A stretch of 64,000 nucleotides of DNA from DASZOC01 sp035550975 (GTDB taxonomy: Bacteria; Actinomycetota; CADDZG01; WHSQ01). Made by a program: the position numbers and the translations under genes. Positions 1 to 8,232 of this stretch are shown in pieces (position 1 is the first letter of the stretch; every line of letters starts with the position of its first letter). The notes beneath the pieces were generated by a model that was not told where the DNA came from, ran no database searches, and saw only the letters and a list, made by a program, of their open reading frames with translations. The stretch lies in the NCBI GenBank assembly GCA_035550975.1, contig DASZOC010000031.1, positions 1 through 64,000 on the forward strand. Reading direction: 5' to 3'.

Positions 1-607
1 TCACCGACGGCGACGCCCCGACATCGACCGTGTACGTGACGCCGTCTTGCATCATCGCCCTCAATCGCGGCCACGCGTCCGGGTGCTCGTTCAACGTGTT
101 CCACCCGGCGCCGTCCCACACCATGGTCACCACCAGCTTCACGCGCGGCCGGTCGACGACTGCCTCGAGCCGCGCGACGTCGTCGAGGTTCGATCCGTCG
201 CCCGTGGCGAGCACGCCGCCGAGGAGAGTGACCAGCGTCGGAGCGACGTCGGCGAGCGTGCGATCGGTCGTCGGCGCGACCGTCCCGAGCGGCTCGATCA
301 CGCCGGGCCCGTAGAAGACCAGCGGTACCTCTTGGAGGTACGGCCACGGACCCGAGTGGCTCCATCCGTCGCCGCCGCCGGCGAAGTAGATCGGCGTGCG
401 GGGGAGATACGAGATCTGGCCCGAGCGTGCCGGGTGGTAGCCACGGGCGACGAGCCCGCGCCATCCGTCTTCGAGCCCGCAGAACTGAGCGGCGAAGTCC
501 GGCAGCGGTCTCGCGTGCGTCGCGACGTTCACCGCGATAACGCCGAGCCCGCCCGCCCCGCCCGCGGCGACGACCAGCAGGGCCGCCCCGACGATGCGTC
601 TCAGCAC
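1..607 (-). CDS. Alkaline-phosphatase-superfamily phosphodiesterase, paralog 1 (3' end outside window)
   Basis: The first 202 residues are in the window, read from a GTG at 607-605 that overlaps the stop of the next gene upstream by 7 nt; the rest runs off the left edge. A hydrophobic N-terminal anchor (about residues 5-28) suggests an exported or membrane-tethered enzyme. Residues 60-130 hold the motif HSGPWPYLQEVPLVFYGPG and TLADVAPTL, normally found at the C-terminus of this superfamily, and metal-ligand Asp165 (VWDGAGWN) follows. This is the same permuted order as in the next two paralogs. It is last in a minus-strand run with them. The substrate is unknown; phosphate mono- or diesters are the family expectation. 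Confidence 0.8.
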   Translation of the reverse strand, partial: MLRRIVGAALLVVAAGGAGGLGVIAVNVATHARPLPDFAAQFCGLEDGWRGLVARGYHPARSGQISYLPRTPIYFAGGGDGWSHSGPWPYLQEVPLVFYGPGVIEPLGTVAPTTDRTLADVAPTLVTLLGGVLATGDGSNLDDVARLEAVVDRPRVKLVVTMVWDGAGWNTLNEHPDAWPRLRAMMQDGVTYTVDVGASPSV

Positions 608-2235
608 GAGACCTCGTCGAGGAGCCGCGCCGGCACCGCCAGGTCGAACAGGCGGTCGGCGGCGGAGAAGTCGCCGGAACCGACGACCTTGGCCGGCTCG
701 ACGTCACTGTTGTCGCCCAAGGTGTAGCTGCCGATGAAGCGCGCTATCTCCTCCACCGTCACGTCGCGAGCGGCAAGCTCGTCGTCGAGCAGGAAGACCT
801 CGGTGGGCCACACCGCTCGCACCACCGGCCCGAACTCCGCGCTGAGATCGCGCTCCAGCTCGTTCGGGTCGATCTCGTACGAGTCCAGCTCCGAGACGTC
901 CGGCTGCATGCCGTGATCCGCGGTCACGACGACGACATAGTCGCCTTGGCCCACCGTGCGGTCGAGGTCGTCGACGAGACGACCGAGCGCGGTGTCGCTC
1001 GCTCGCATGACCTGCTCCACCTCTGGTGCGGCCATGTTGTAGTAGTGCGCGACGCGGTCGATCTGTTTGAAGTTCGTGAAGATCAGGTCGGTCACCCGGT
1101 CGCGCCCATAGCCTTCCCTGCGGATCATCTCCGTCAGCTTGGCGCCGTGGTGCTCTATGAAAGCGGGGGTCTCCTCCACGCGCGAGCGGACGTCGAGAGG
1201 GACGCGCAACCAGGAACCGTCGACCGCACCGTCGGTCCCGTCGAGCTCCTCCAGGAGAGCATCTAACCCCTGCTGGTTGCGGAACGCCCGCGGCATCGCG
1301 TAGTGCGCGCCGAACGTGTTCCAACGATTCGTCCTGCGATTGATCCACACCGCGTCGTCTCTGTCTGCCCCCGGTGTCTCGGCCCCCTTCCCGATCATCC
1401 CGAGGTGCCACGGCTCGTAGCCGACCATCGCAACCTCCGGGCGGCCCCCGTTACGCCTGTCCCACCGCTCTGCCAGTGTCTCGACCTCGACGAAACGCGA
1501 CGACTTCCCGTCGACGAACGCGTCCGTCACCACTCCGTGCTCGTCCCGTATCGGAACGCCGGTGATGCCGTGCGTCGCGGGGAACACACCCGTTCCGAGG
1601 GTGGTGTGGACGGCCGGCGTCACCGACGGAGAAGACCCGACGATCGCGCTGCGATAGCTCACCCCGTCCGACATCAACCGGGCGAGGACCGGCCACGCGT
1701 CGGGCCACTGCTCGAGGCCGTTCCACCCGCCGCCGTCCCACACCACGACCACGACCAGCTTCGGGGGTGGCGCGTCCGCAACGACCTCGGTCAGGACGCG
1801 ACCGTCGCGAGCTGCGCCCGGGTCGCGGTCGCCCGCATGACGCTCGACGCCGAGCATCGCCGCGAGCGTCGGTGCGACGTCGGCCACGGTGACCTCGCCG
1901 GTGGGCTCGACTCCTGCGGGGACCCGGCCCGGCGCGTAGAACACGAGCGGGATCTGCTGCAGGTGGTCCCACGGCCCCGAGTGGGTCCAGCCGCCGCTTC
2001 CCGTCGTCATGTACATCGGGTGGTGCGGGAGCAACGAGATCTGCCCGGCGCGATCGGGGTGGTAGCCGCGCCGGATCAGCTCGAGCCACGCCGGTGGCAA
2101 CCCGCAGATCTGGTCCCGGAAGGACGGCGCCGCGGGACGTCCGAGGATCCGGTCGAGCACGATCTGCCCGCCGGCGACCGCGACCAGCGCTGCCGTGGCG
2201 ACGATGGCGATCCTCGTGATGCCCTTGTGCCGCAT
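601..2235 (-). CDS. Alkaline-phosphatase-superfamily phosphodiesterase, paralog 2
   Basis: This is a 544-residue predicted type I phosphodiesterase/nucleotide-pyrophosphatase-like hydrolase with an N-terminal membrane anchor (about 8-28). The catalytic set is visible: Asp167 (VWDGGGWN), nucleophile Thr206 (SVTPAVH, followed by TTLGTG), Asp393 and His397 (IDRVAHYYN), and Asp440/His441 (TADHG). The segment that normally closes the fold, HSGPW with His85 then VPLVFY-type and ADVAPTL motifs, sits before the catalytic core rather than after it, so the protein looks circularly permuted. It is co-directional with an MFS gene (10 nt gap) and two paralogs. Substrate not inferable. Confidence 0.85.
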   Translation of the reverse strand: MRHKGITRIAIVATAALVAVAGGQIVLDRILGRPAAPSFRDQICGLPPAWLELIRRGYHPDRAGQISLLPHHPMYMTTGSGGWTHSGPWDHLQQIPLVFYAPGRVPAGVEPTGEVTVADVAPTLAAMLGVERHAGDRDPGAARDGRVLTEVVADAPPPKLVVVVVWDGGGWNGLEQWPDAWPVLARLMSDGVSYRSAIVGSSPSVTPAVHTTLGTGVFPATHGITGVPIRDEHGVVTDAFVDGKSSRFVEVETLAERWDRRNGGRPEVAMVGYEPWHLGMIGKGAETPGADRDDAVWINRRTNRWNTFGAHYAMPRAFRNQQGLDALLEELDGTDGAVDGSWLRVPLDVRSRVEETPAFIEHHGAKLTEMIRREGYGRDRVTDLIFTNFKQIDRVAHYYNMAAPEVEQVMRASDTALGRLVDDLDRTVGQGDYVVVVTADHGMQPDVSELDSYEIDPNELERDLSAEFGPVVRAVWPTEVFLLDDELAARDVTVEEIARFIGSYTLGDNSDVEPAKVVGSGDFSAADRLFDLAVPARLLDEVSC

Positions 2236-2245
2236 GCGCTCCCGG

Positions 2246-3517
2246 CTAGGTCGGAGCCGACGCGAGCAGGCCGGCGCGCTTGAACCACACGCCGATCAGG
2301 CCGAGACCGGTCAGGAAGACGATCCCCATCCCCGCCATCAGCGCGCCTTGCGCGGAACCCGTCCACAGCAGCTTCATGGCCGCGGCCGCCACCACCCATG
2401 CCATGTTGTACGCGATGTCGTACAGCGAGAACGCGCGTCCGCGGAAGTCGTTGCCGAGCGCCTCCTGAACCATCGTGTCGAGTGAGATCTTGCCGAGGAA
2501 GAAGCCGAGCCCGAGGCAGAACGTGAGCAACGCCAGCGTCGCTCTGGTCTCGATACCGCCGAGGACCGCTACCGACACGCCGGCGAGAGCCGCGGCGGCA
2601 AGCGCCATCTGTCCCCCGCTGCGGGCACGATCGCGGAAGCGCGCGGCCAGGAGGAACCCGAGGACGGCCCCCGCCGCACCTGCGCCGCCGGTCACGATCA
2701 GGACCTGGAGGTCGTCGTCGGCGAGCAGATCGCGCGCGATGAAGCCGATCCCTACGATCGAGAAGCTCCACAACAATCGCAGCCAGAAATACGTGGTGAT
2801 CGCAGCACCGGCTTTCGGGGTGCGCGCGACCTCCGCAAGACCCGCGACGATGTTCCTGACGACGCGCGCGATCTCTTCACCGAGAGTCGAGCGGGGACCG
2901 ACCTCGCCGACCTTCCTCATCGCCAGAGAGATCGCGGCCCCGAGCAGATAAACGACCGCTCCGACGACGACGATGACCTCGGCCTCGAGGAAACCCGCCG
3001 CGATCAATGCTGCGCCGGCTCCACCCAGCTGGAACATCGCTCCGCCCAGCTGCGACACGGCGTTGCCTTCCGTCAGCTCCGTCGCCTCGAGCGTCTCCGG
3101 AAGCGCCGCGGCCTTCGTCGCAAGGACGACTCGCGTCGAAGCGAGAGTAAGGAGGAACGCGCCGAACAGCGCAGCATCCGGGACCGCGCCGAGCCCAACG
3201 AGCGCGATGAGGATGAGGACGACGGCACGCAGGCCGTTCGCGACCACGAGGAGCCGCCGCCGGTTCCACCGGTCGATCACGACACCGAGGAACGGGCTGA
3301 TCACGGTGTAGGGGACGAAGAGATACAGCGCGATGCGAAGCAGCTCCTCCGGAGAGCGCGCGCCTTCGAGGTCGAAGCCCTCCTGGTTCCCGAACGCGAT
3401 CAGCTTTGCCAGCGCGGCCTGCACGATCCCGTCACCTGCCTGCGCCGCGAACTGGGCGCCCATCAACAGGGCGAAGTCACGACGGTCGAGCAGCAGACGG
3501 AGGCCGCGCTTCAGCAT
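2246..3517 (-). CDS. MFS transporter
   Basis: This 423-residue polytopic membrane protein has about 12 hydrophobic segments and resembles MFS permeases of the MFS_1/MFS_3 exporter type. The N-terminal half carries the inter-helix signature region around DRWNRRRLL (after TM2), typical of loop 2-3 in MFS. It lies between two of the three phosphodiesterase paralogs with gaps of about 10 nt on each side, so it is probably co-transcribed and could export or import a substrate or product of those enzymes. That link is inference from position only; the cargo cannot be read from the sequence. Confidence 0.85.
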   Translation of the reverse strand: MLKRGLRLLLDRRDFALLMGAQFAAQAGDGIVQAALAKLIAFGNQEGFDLEGARSPEELLRIALYLFVPYTVISPFLGVVIDRWNRRRLLVVANGLRAVVLILIALVGLGAVPDAALFGAFLLTLASTRVVLATKAAALPETLEATELTEGNAVSQLGGAMFQLGGAGAALIAAGFLEAEVIVVVGAVVYLLGAAISLAMRKVGEVGPRSTLGEEIARVVRNIVAGLAEVARTPKAGAAITTYFWLRLLWSFSIVGIGFIARDLLADDDLQVLIVTGGAGAAGAVLGFLLAARFRDRARSGGQMALAAAALAGVSVAVLGGIETRATLALLTFCLGLGFFLGKISLDTMVQEALGNDFRGRAFSLYDIAYNMAWVVAAAAMKLLWTGSAQGALMAGMGIVFLTGLGLIGVWFKRAGLLASAPT

Positions 3518-3526
3518 CGCGGCACC

Positions 3527-5269
3527 TTACTCAGCAGGTTCGTACGTCGACAGAAACCGCCCGTGACGCCCATAATCGCCGGGCCCCAGGTCGCCGATGT
3601 CGAGCGACGGCGCGGCGAGGAAGCCGGTCGGGAACGCGGCCGCGTAGATCGTGTCGTCGAGGCGTTCATCCGGCACGAGCTCTCTACCGGGCGCGTCGTC
3701 GGGGATGTTCTCACCGAGGGTGTACGTCGCGATCCAGCGCGCGACGTCTTCTGCCGTCACCCCCTCGCGTTCGAGGCCGTCACGGTCGAGGTACAGGTCC
3801 GCAGGCGTGCCTTGCGTCACGACGTCGCCGAAGCGCGCGACGATGTCGAGCTCGAGCTCGCTGGTGTTGATCCGCCACCCACCGAGGTCGTCCGGCAGGG
3901 GCTGCTGCCCGTGGTCCGCGCTCAACACGAACAGGTAATCGTCACGGCCGATCGTCCGGTCGAGTTCGTTCATGAAGCGACCGATCTGAGCGTCCGTCTC
4001 TTTCAGGACGTCTTCCACCTCGGGGTTCTGGACGTTCCAGGCGTGGCCGGCGGAATCCGGCGGCTTCACTTCGACCCAGACGAGGTCGGCGACCTCGTCT
4101 CTGCCTATCGGCTCGTTCCGCAACAGCTCGACCACGGCATCGCCTACGAAGCGCGTGTACGCCGGCGTCGACGGTCGCTCGTTCTTGTTGGCGACGATCT
4201 CTTCGACGTCGTTCCCGAACCAGAGCCCGTCTTGCTGTCCGTCGCGCCCGTCCAGCTCCTCCTCGTAACGCGCGAGGCGGTCGAGATCGGTCGGGTCGAG
4301 ATGGTCCGGGAGCTCGTAGAACTTCTCGTTGATATGCCACTGCTGTCGCTCGCGCGCCCACACGGCGGCGAGGTCCCTGTCACCTCCGTCGCGCAGGGCA
4401 CCTTTGCCGATCATCCCCAGGTGCCAGTTCTCGTAGGAGATCGTGGCGACGATCGCGTCGTTGTCGTTGTGCTCGTCCCAGAGCTCCGACACGGCCGGCT
4501 TCTCCACGTATCGGAGGTTCGTCCTCGCGTTCAGGAAGACGTCGACGATGCGTCCCCGCTCGTCGCGCAGGACGTTCCCGGGGATGCCGTGTTGCGCCGG
4601 ATACCAGCCCGTGCCGAACGTCGCGTGCAACGCGCCGGTGGTGGAGGGGGCGGAGCCGATGTTGGCCTCCGTGTAAGAGATCCCCTGATCCATCAATCGG
4701 CGGATGTTCGGCCACGCCTCGGGATAGCGGTCGAGGACGTTCCAGCCGCCCCCGTCGATCACGACGGTGAAGATCAGCTTCGGGGGGACGTCGATGCCCC
4801 CGCGGAGCCGGCACGGCACCACCTCTTCCAGGCACCGGCCCGGAGAACGGAAGTCGTCGAGGCCGAGGATGCGGGCGTACGTCGGCGCGAGCGCCGCGAT
4901 GTCGACCGCGCGCTCGACCTCGCGGCCCCCGTCGAGGCCCATGCCGCGGGCGACGAGGGGCACGCGGGTCAGGTAGGACCAGGGCCCGGGGTGGGTCGTC
5001 TTGATCTCGACATCGTCGGTCCCGAGCGTGGTCAGGTCCCAGCTGCTGATCATGAAGTGGTGCGGCTTCGCCACGAGCATGATGTCGCCGGACCGATCCG
5101 GAACGTGGCCCCTGACGAGGTTCACCATCACCGGCGTCCCGACGCTGCGCGCCATCTCCTCGACGGTCGGCGCGCCGGGAGGAACGGGATCCTGCGGGCG
5201 CAGACGGTAAGCCGCGGTCGCGGCCACCACCGCGGCGATCGCGACGACGATCAGGACGCGCTTAGACAA
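3527..5269 (-). CDS. Alkaline-phosphatase-superfamily phosphodiesterase, paralog 3
   Basis: This 580-residue paralog is probably first of the hydrolase run. The TTG start at 5269 is supported by a GAAGG ribosome site 6 nt upstream; a nearby ATG is out of frame. There is an N-terminal anchor at 4-20. The permuted C-terminal-type motif comes first (THPGPWSYL with His93), then Asp172 (VIDGGGWN), Thr211 in PSTTGALH as likely nucleophile, a D..GH pair in PPDSAGHAW, and SADHG. It is more divergent from paralogs 1 and 2 than they are from each other, with extra residues at the C-terminus. Its function is presumed to be an extracytoplasmic phosphoester hydrolase; the substrate is unknown. Confidence 0.83.
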   Translation of the reverse strand: MSKRVLIVVAIAAVVAATAAYRLRPQDPVPPGAPTVEEMARSVGTPVMVNLVRGHVPDRSGDIMLVAKPHHFMISSWDLTTLGTDDVEIKTTHPGPWSYLTRVPLVARGMGLDGGREVERAVDIAALAPTYARILGLDDFRSPGRCLEEVVPCRLRGGIDVPPKLIFTVVIDGGGWNVLDRYPEAWPNIRRLMDQGISYTEANIGSAPSTTGALHATFGTGWYPAQHGIPGNVLRDERGRIVDVFLNARTNLRYVEKPAVSELWDEHNDNDAIVATISYENWHLGMIGKGALRDGGDRDLAAVWARERQQWHINEKFYELPDHLDPTDLDRLARYEEELDGRDGQQDGLWFGNDVEEIVANKNERPSTPAYTRFVGDAVVELLRNEPIGRDEVADLVWVEVKPPDSAGHAWNVQNPEVEDVLKETDAQIGRFMNELDRTIGRDDYLFVLSADHGQQPLPDDLGGWRINTSELELDIVARFGDVVTQGTPADLYLDRDGLEREGVTAEDVARWIATYTLGENIPDDAPGRELVPDERLDDTIYAAAFPTGFLAAPSLDIGDLGPGDYGRHGRFLSTYEPAE

Positions 5270-5306
5270 GGTCTGCCTTCATGGATGGCGGCACACTAGT
5301 ACACGG

Positions 5307-5996
5307 TCAATACAGATAGGGCGACTCGGGCTCGTCGATCTGCGTGACGTCGCTCGCGTTCACGACGAAACCGTCCGCGGTCCGCGCCAGTGTCCCCTCG
5401 ACACGGATCCAGGTATCGTCGGGGAGATCACCCGACGTGCCCGGGTCGACCACGACCGAGTACGGGACGGCATCCGCGGCACAGCAAGAGATATAGAAGC
5501 GAGTCACGGCGAATGTGTCTCCGGACGCGCGCTTCGGGTGGGTTACGAACCCGACGAGCGACACCTCGAGACCGTCGGTGATACCGACGGAATCGGCGTA
5601 CTCCAGCGACATCGACGCGTAGTGGATCTCTTCGAGGCCGACCCGGCCGTCGCTGCGCGGCGGAGGCACGAACGACGCGAGCGCACCGACGGCGGATGCC
5701 TTGCGCGACGCGGCTTGCGCGCCGAGGCGAGGAGCCGGCAACGCGGCCACGAGCAGGAGTGGCGCGAGCAGGATCGCGGCCCCCAGCGCGTCGGCGCCGC
5801 GCGCCCCAGGCCCGCGCGAACGAACCGCCTGCAGGGTCGTGAACGCACCCGCGACCAACAGACCCGCGGCTCCGAACCATGCGACCCAGTAGGTCCGGGG
5901 GCCGAGGAAGCGGGTCATCGCTCCCGAGGCGCCGATCCACAGGAGGAAGACCCCCCAGACGGTCATGACGATCCCCATCAGGCCTCGTCGCGTCAT
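5307..5996 (-). CDS. TIGR03943/DUF1980 family protein (YcgQ-like partner of permease)
   Basis: This 229-residue protein has two N-terminal membrane helices (about 8-30 and 36-58), a third hydrophobic stretch near 75-95, and a soluble C-terminal domain carrying the Cys-Cys motif (FYISCCAADA) typical of DUF1980 proteins. The family is usually encoded beside a UPF0718/DUF318 permease, as here: its ATG overlaps the permease stop (ATGA). The pair is thought to work in metal or thiol-metal handling at the membrane, but the exact role is not established. The phosphodiesterase run begins 37 nt downstream on the same strand, so all may share transcripts. Confidence 0.82.
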   Translation of the reverse strand: MTRRGLMGIVMTVWGVFLLWIGASGAMTRFLGPRTYWVAWFGAAGLLVAGAFTTLQAVRSRGPGARGADALGAAILLAPLLLVAALPAPRLGAQAASRKASAVGALASFVPPPRSDGRVGLEEIHYASMSLEYADSVGITDGLEVSLVGFVTHPKRASGDTFAVTRFYISCCAADAVPYSVVVDPGTSGDLPDDTWIRVEGTLARTADGFVVNASDVTQIDEPESPYLY

Positions 5997-7063
5997 CGGT
6001 TAGCCACCAGTGCTTCGAACCACAACGACCCGGCGAGCACGACGGGCACGGCAACCACGATCAGACGCAGCACGAAACGGCGTCGGAACGTCGCGCCGTA
6101 GAGGAACGCGAGCTTGGCATCGACCACCGGCCCGAACACGAGGAACGCCAGCTGCGACCCCAGCGGGAACTGCACGAACGAGACCGCCACGAAGGCGTCG
6201 GCCTCCGAGCACAACGACAGGACGAACGCGACTCCCATCAGCGCGAGCGTCCCGACGATCGAGGTCCGGGCGATCCCAGACACGATGCTCTGGGGGATGA
6301 CGGTCTGCAATACAGCCGCGAGCGCACCACCGAGCACGACGAAGCGCCCCATGAAGAAGAAGTCGTTGCCCAGGTGATCGAAGAACGCGCGGGCGCGCTG
6401 CGGTCTCGCAGGACGGTGGTCGTGATCGTCTGCAACGTCGGCGCGATCATCGGCGTCGCCGTGGTCGCCGTGCCCGTGATCGTCACGCGGCCGCGCTCGA
6501 AGGAGCTCGGAGGCGTCGCCGGTCCCGATCGCCCACCCCGCGACCACGGCAAGGACCAGCCCGAGCCCTGCGCGTCCCAAAACCATCTGCGTTGCCAGCC
6601 CCCGTCCTTGGTATGCGACGACCGTCGACAGCAGGACGATCGGGTTGAGCACCGGCGACGCCAGCATGAAGGCGATGCCCGCCGACGGGTGCATGCCGCG
6701 CGCGATCAGGCGCCGCGCGACGGGGACCGAACCACACTCGCACACCGGGAACGCGACACCGCTCATGGCCGCGGCCGGTAGCTGCAGAGCAACCGGCAGC
6801 CGCCCGAGCCGCGTGAAGGCCGCGTCGGAGACGAAGACCTCGATCGCGGCGCTGACGGCGGCTCCCAAGAGGACGAACGGCAGCGCCTCGATGACGATCG
6901 AAGCGAAGATCACCACGAACGTCTCGAGCGCCGCGATATCGCCCAAGGGGCCGGCGCGGCCGGCGACGACAAACGCGAGCGCGGCCAGCATCATCGCCAC
7001 TCCGAGCGGAGCGACGCGGCGCGCCGGCGCGGTCAGGACCTCGGAGCTCACTGGTCGAGTCAA
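5993..7063 (-). CDS. UPF0718/DUF318-type permease with His-rich loop
   Basis: This 356-residue polytopic permease is related to the YcgR/ArsP-like family. It carries the family hallmark VCECGS (Cys108, Cys110) after the third helix. Between the two halves lies a cytoplasmic-type loop (about 203-227) very rich in His and Asp (HGHGDHGDADD and DDHDH), which suggests binding of a divalent metal such as zinc or nickel. The start is uncertain: TTG at 7063 lies only 3 nt after a GGAGG, while GTG four codons later is 15 nt away. Metal efflux is the most likely role; the metal is unproven. Confidence 0.82.
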   Translation of the reverse strand: MTRPVSSEVLTAPARRVAPLGVAMMLAALAFVVAGRAGPLGDIAALETFVVIFASIVIEALPFVLLGAAVSAAIEVFVSDAAFTRLGRLPVALQLPAAAMSGVAFPVCECGSVPVARRLIARGMHPSAGIAFMLASPVLNPIVLLSTVVAYQGRGLATQMVLGRAGLGLVLAVVAGWAIGTGDASELLRARPRDDHGHGDHGDADDRADVADDHDHRPARPQRARAFFDHLGNDFFFMGRFVVLGGALAAVLQTVIPQSIVSGIARTSIVGTLALMGVAFVLSLCSEADAFVAVSFVQFPLGSQLAFLVFGPVVDAKLAFLYGATFRRRFVLRLIVVAVPVVLAGSLWFEALVANR

Positions 7064-7130
7064 CCACCTCCGACGGCCTAGACGACGCCGAATCCGGCGT
7101 TCTAACCGCGGTCCGGCGGCTGCTGCGTGC

Positions 7131-7180
7131 TACCCTTTCGCAGGCGGAAAACCGCCCCTGACCTGCGGGAACAGCGGAGG
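7131..7180 (+). promoter_or_regulatory. Candidate -10 and structured leader of the DUF2304-GT2 gene
   Basis: TACCCT at 7131-7136 fits an actinobacterial -10 (TANNNT). The following leader can fold: CGCAGG at 7139-7144 pairs with CCTGCG at 7162-7167, and an inner CGG/CCG pair is closed by AAAA. A GGAGG at 7176-7180 is the ribosome site. I see no match to a riboswitch class I know, and no clear -35. Confidence 0.35.
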
Positions 7181-7194
7181 ACACCATCGAGATC

Positions 7195-8232
7195 ATGGGC
7201 CTGAGGCTCCTCGGCGCGCTCTGCGCGATCGGCCTCGGGGCGTTCGCGATCCGGCGCTACCAGAAAGACCAGTTGCGCCGGGGGGAGATGCTGCTCGTCG
7301 GGCTCGTAATCGCCGGACTCGGCGTCGCCGCGCTCGCTCCGGACACGCTGGACCCCGTGCTGTCCGCGCTCGGCTTCGAGCGAGGGCAGGAGCGGCGGAT
7401 CATCGGGTTACTCGTCATCTCGAACCTGCTGACGCTGGGTCTGTTGTTCCGCGGCATCTCGCGCGACGACCAGCTGTCGAACGAGCTCGGTGATCTCGTC
7501 GACTACATGGCGCTGCAACGTCTCAAAGAGAGCGGCTGGCAGCCGATCGCCGGCGCGTGCGCCGTGATCATCCCCGCCTACAACGAGGCCGACAACCTGC
7601 CTGCAGTCCTGGGGCAGATGCCGGAGGACGTCGAGGGGCTCCCGACGATGCCGATCGTGATAGCCGACGGCTGCACCGACGGCACTGAGGCCGTAGCCGC
7701 GCGGCTCGGAGCGGGTGTCATCCGCCGCGATCTGCGACGCGGATCCGGAGCGGCCGTACGACTCGGCTACAAGGCCGCGCTGGAGGCGGGGGCGAAGGTG
7801 GTCGTGACGCTCGACGCGGACGGACAGCACGACCCGAAAGAGATGCACCGCCTCGTCGCGCCCCTCGTCGCGGGGAACTGCGACATGGTCCAGGGGTCGC
7901 GGATCCTGGGGTCGTTCGAGATCGAATCGAACGTCCGGATGTACGGCGTCAAGGTGTTCGCGAAGCTGCTCAGCGCCCTAAGTCGCACCCGCATCACCGA
8001 TCCGTCGACCGGTTACCGCGCCATGACAGCCAGAGCGTTGCGGCGACTCGATCTGCGCCAGGACCAGTTCTACGTGTCCGAGGTGATCCTCGACTCCGCG
8101 CGCAAGGGCCTCAACGTGATCGAGGTACCGATCACGTTCCGCAAGCGCGCGTCGGGCGCGACGAAGAAACCGACTAGCCTCAAGTACGCATGGGGGTTCA
8201 GCAAGGCCATCGTGCGCACCTGGATGCGCTAG
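7195..8232 (+). CDS. DUF2304 domain-glycosyltransferase family 2 fusion
   Basis: A 345-residue protein. Residues 1-110 form a membrane module with three hydrophobic helices like DUF2304 (often a separate small gene beside dolichyl-phosphate sugar synthases). Residues 115-345 form a GT-A family 2 catalytic domain, with IIPAYNEADNLP, DGCTDGT and the DxD-type LDADGQHDP. Likely role: transfer of a sugar from a nucleotide donor to a polyprenyl phosphate at the membrane, as in DPM1/GtrB-like enzymes. The ATG at 7195 is 14 nt from GGAGG, whereas an in-frame ATC at 7186 is 5 nt from it, so the true start is open. It ends tail to tail with RNase D, the two stop codons sharing CTAG. Confidence 0.85.
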   Translation: MGLRLLGALCAIGLGAFAIRRYQKDQLRRGEMLLVGLVIAGLGVAALAPDTLDPVLSALGFERGQERRIIGLLVISNLLTLGLLFRGISRDDQLSNELGDLVDYMALQRLKESGWQPIAGACAVIIPAYNEADNLPAVLGQMPEDVEGLPTMPIVIADGCTDGTEAVAARLGAGVIRRDLRRGSGAAVRLGYKAALEAGAKVVVTLDADGQHDPKEMHRLVAPLVAGNCDMVQGSRILGSFEIESNVRMYGVKVFAKLLSALSRTRITDPSTGYRAMTARALRRLDLRQDQFYVSEVILDSARKGLNVIEVPITFRKRASGATKKPTSLKYAWGFSKAIVRTWMR

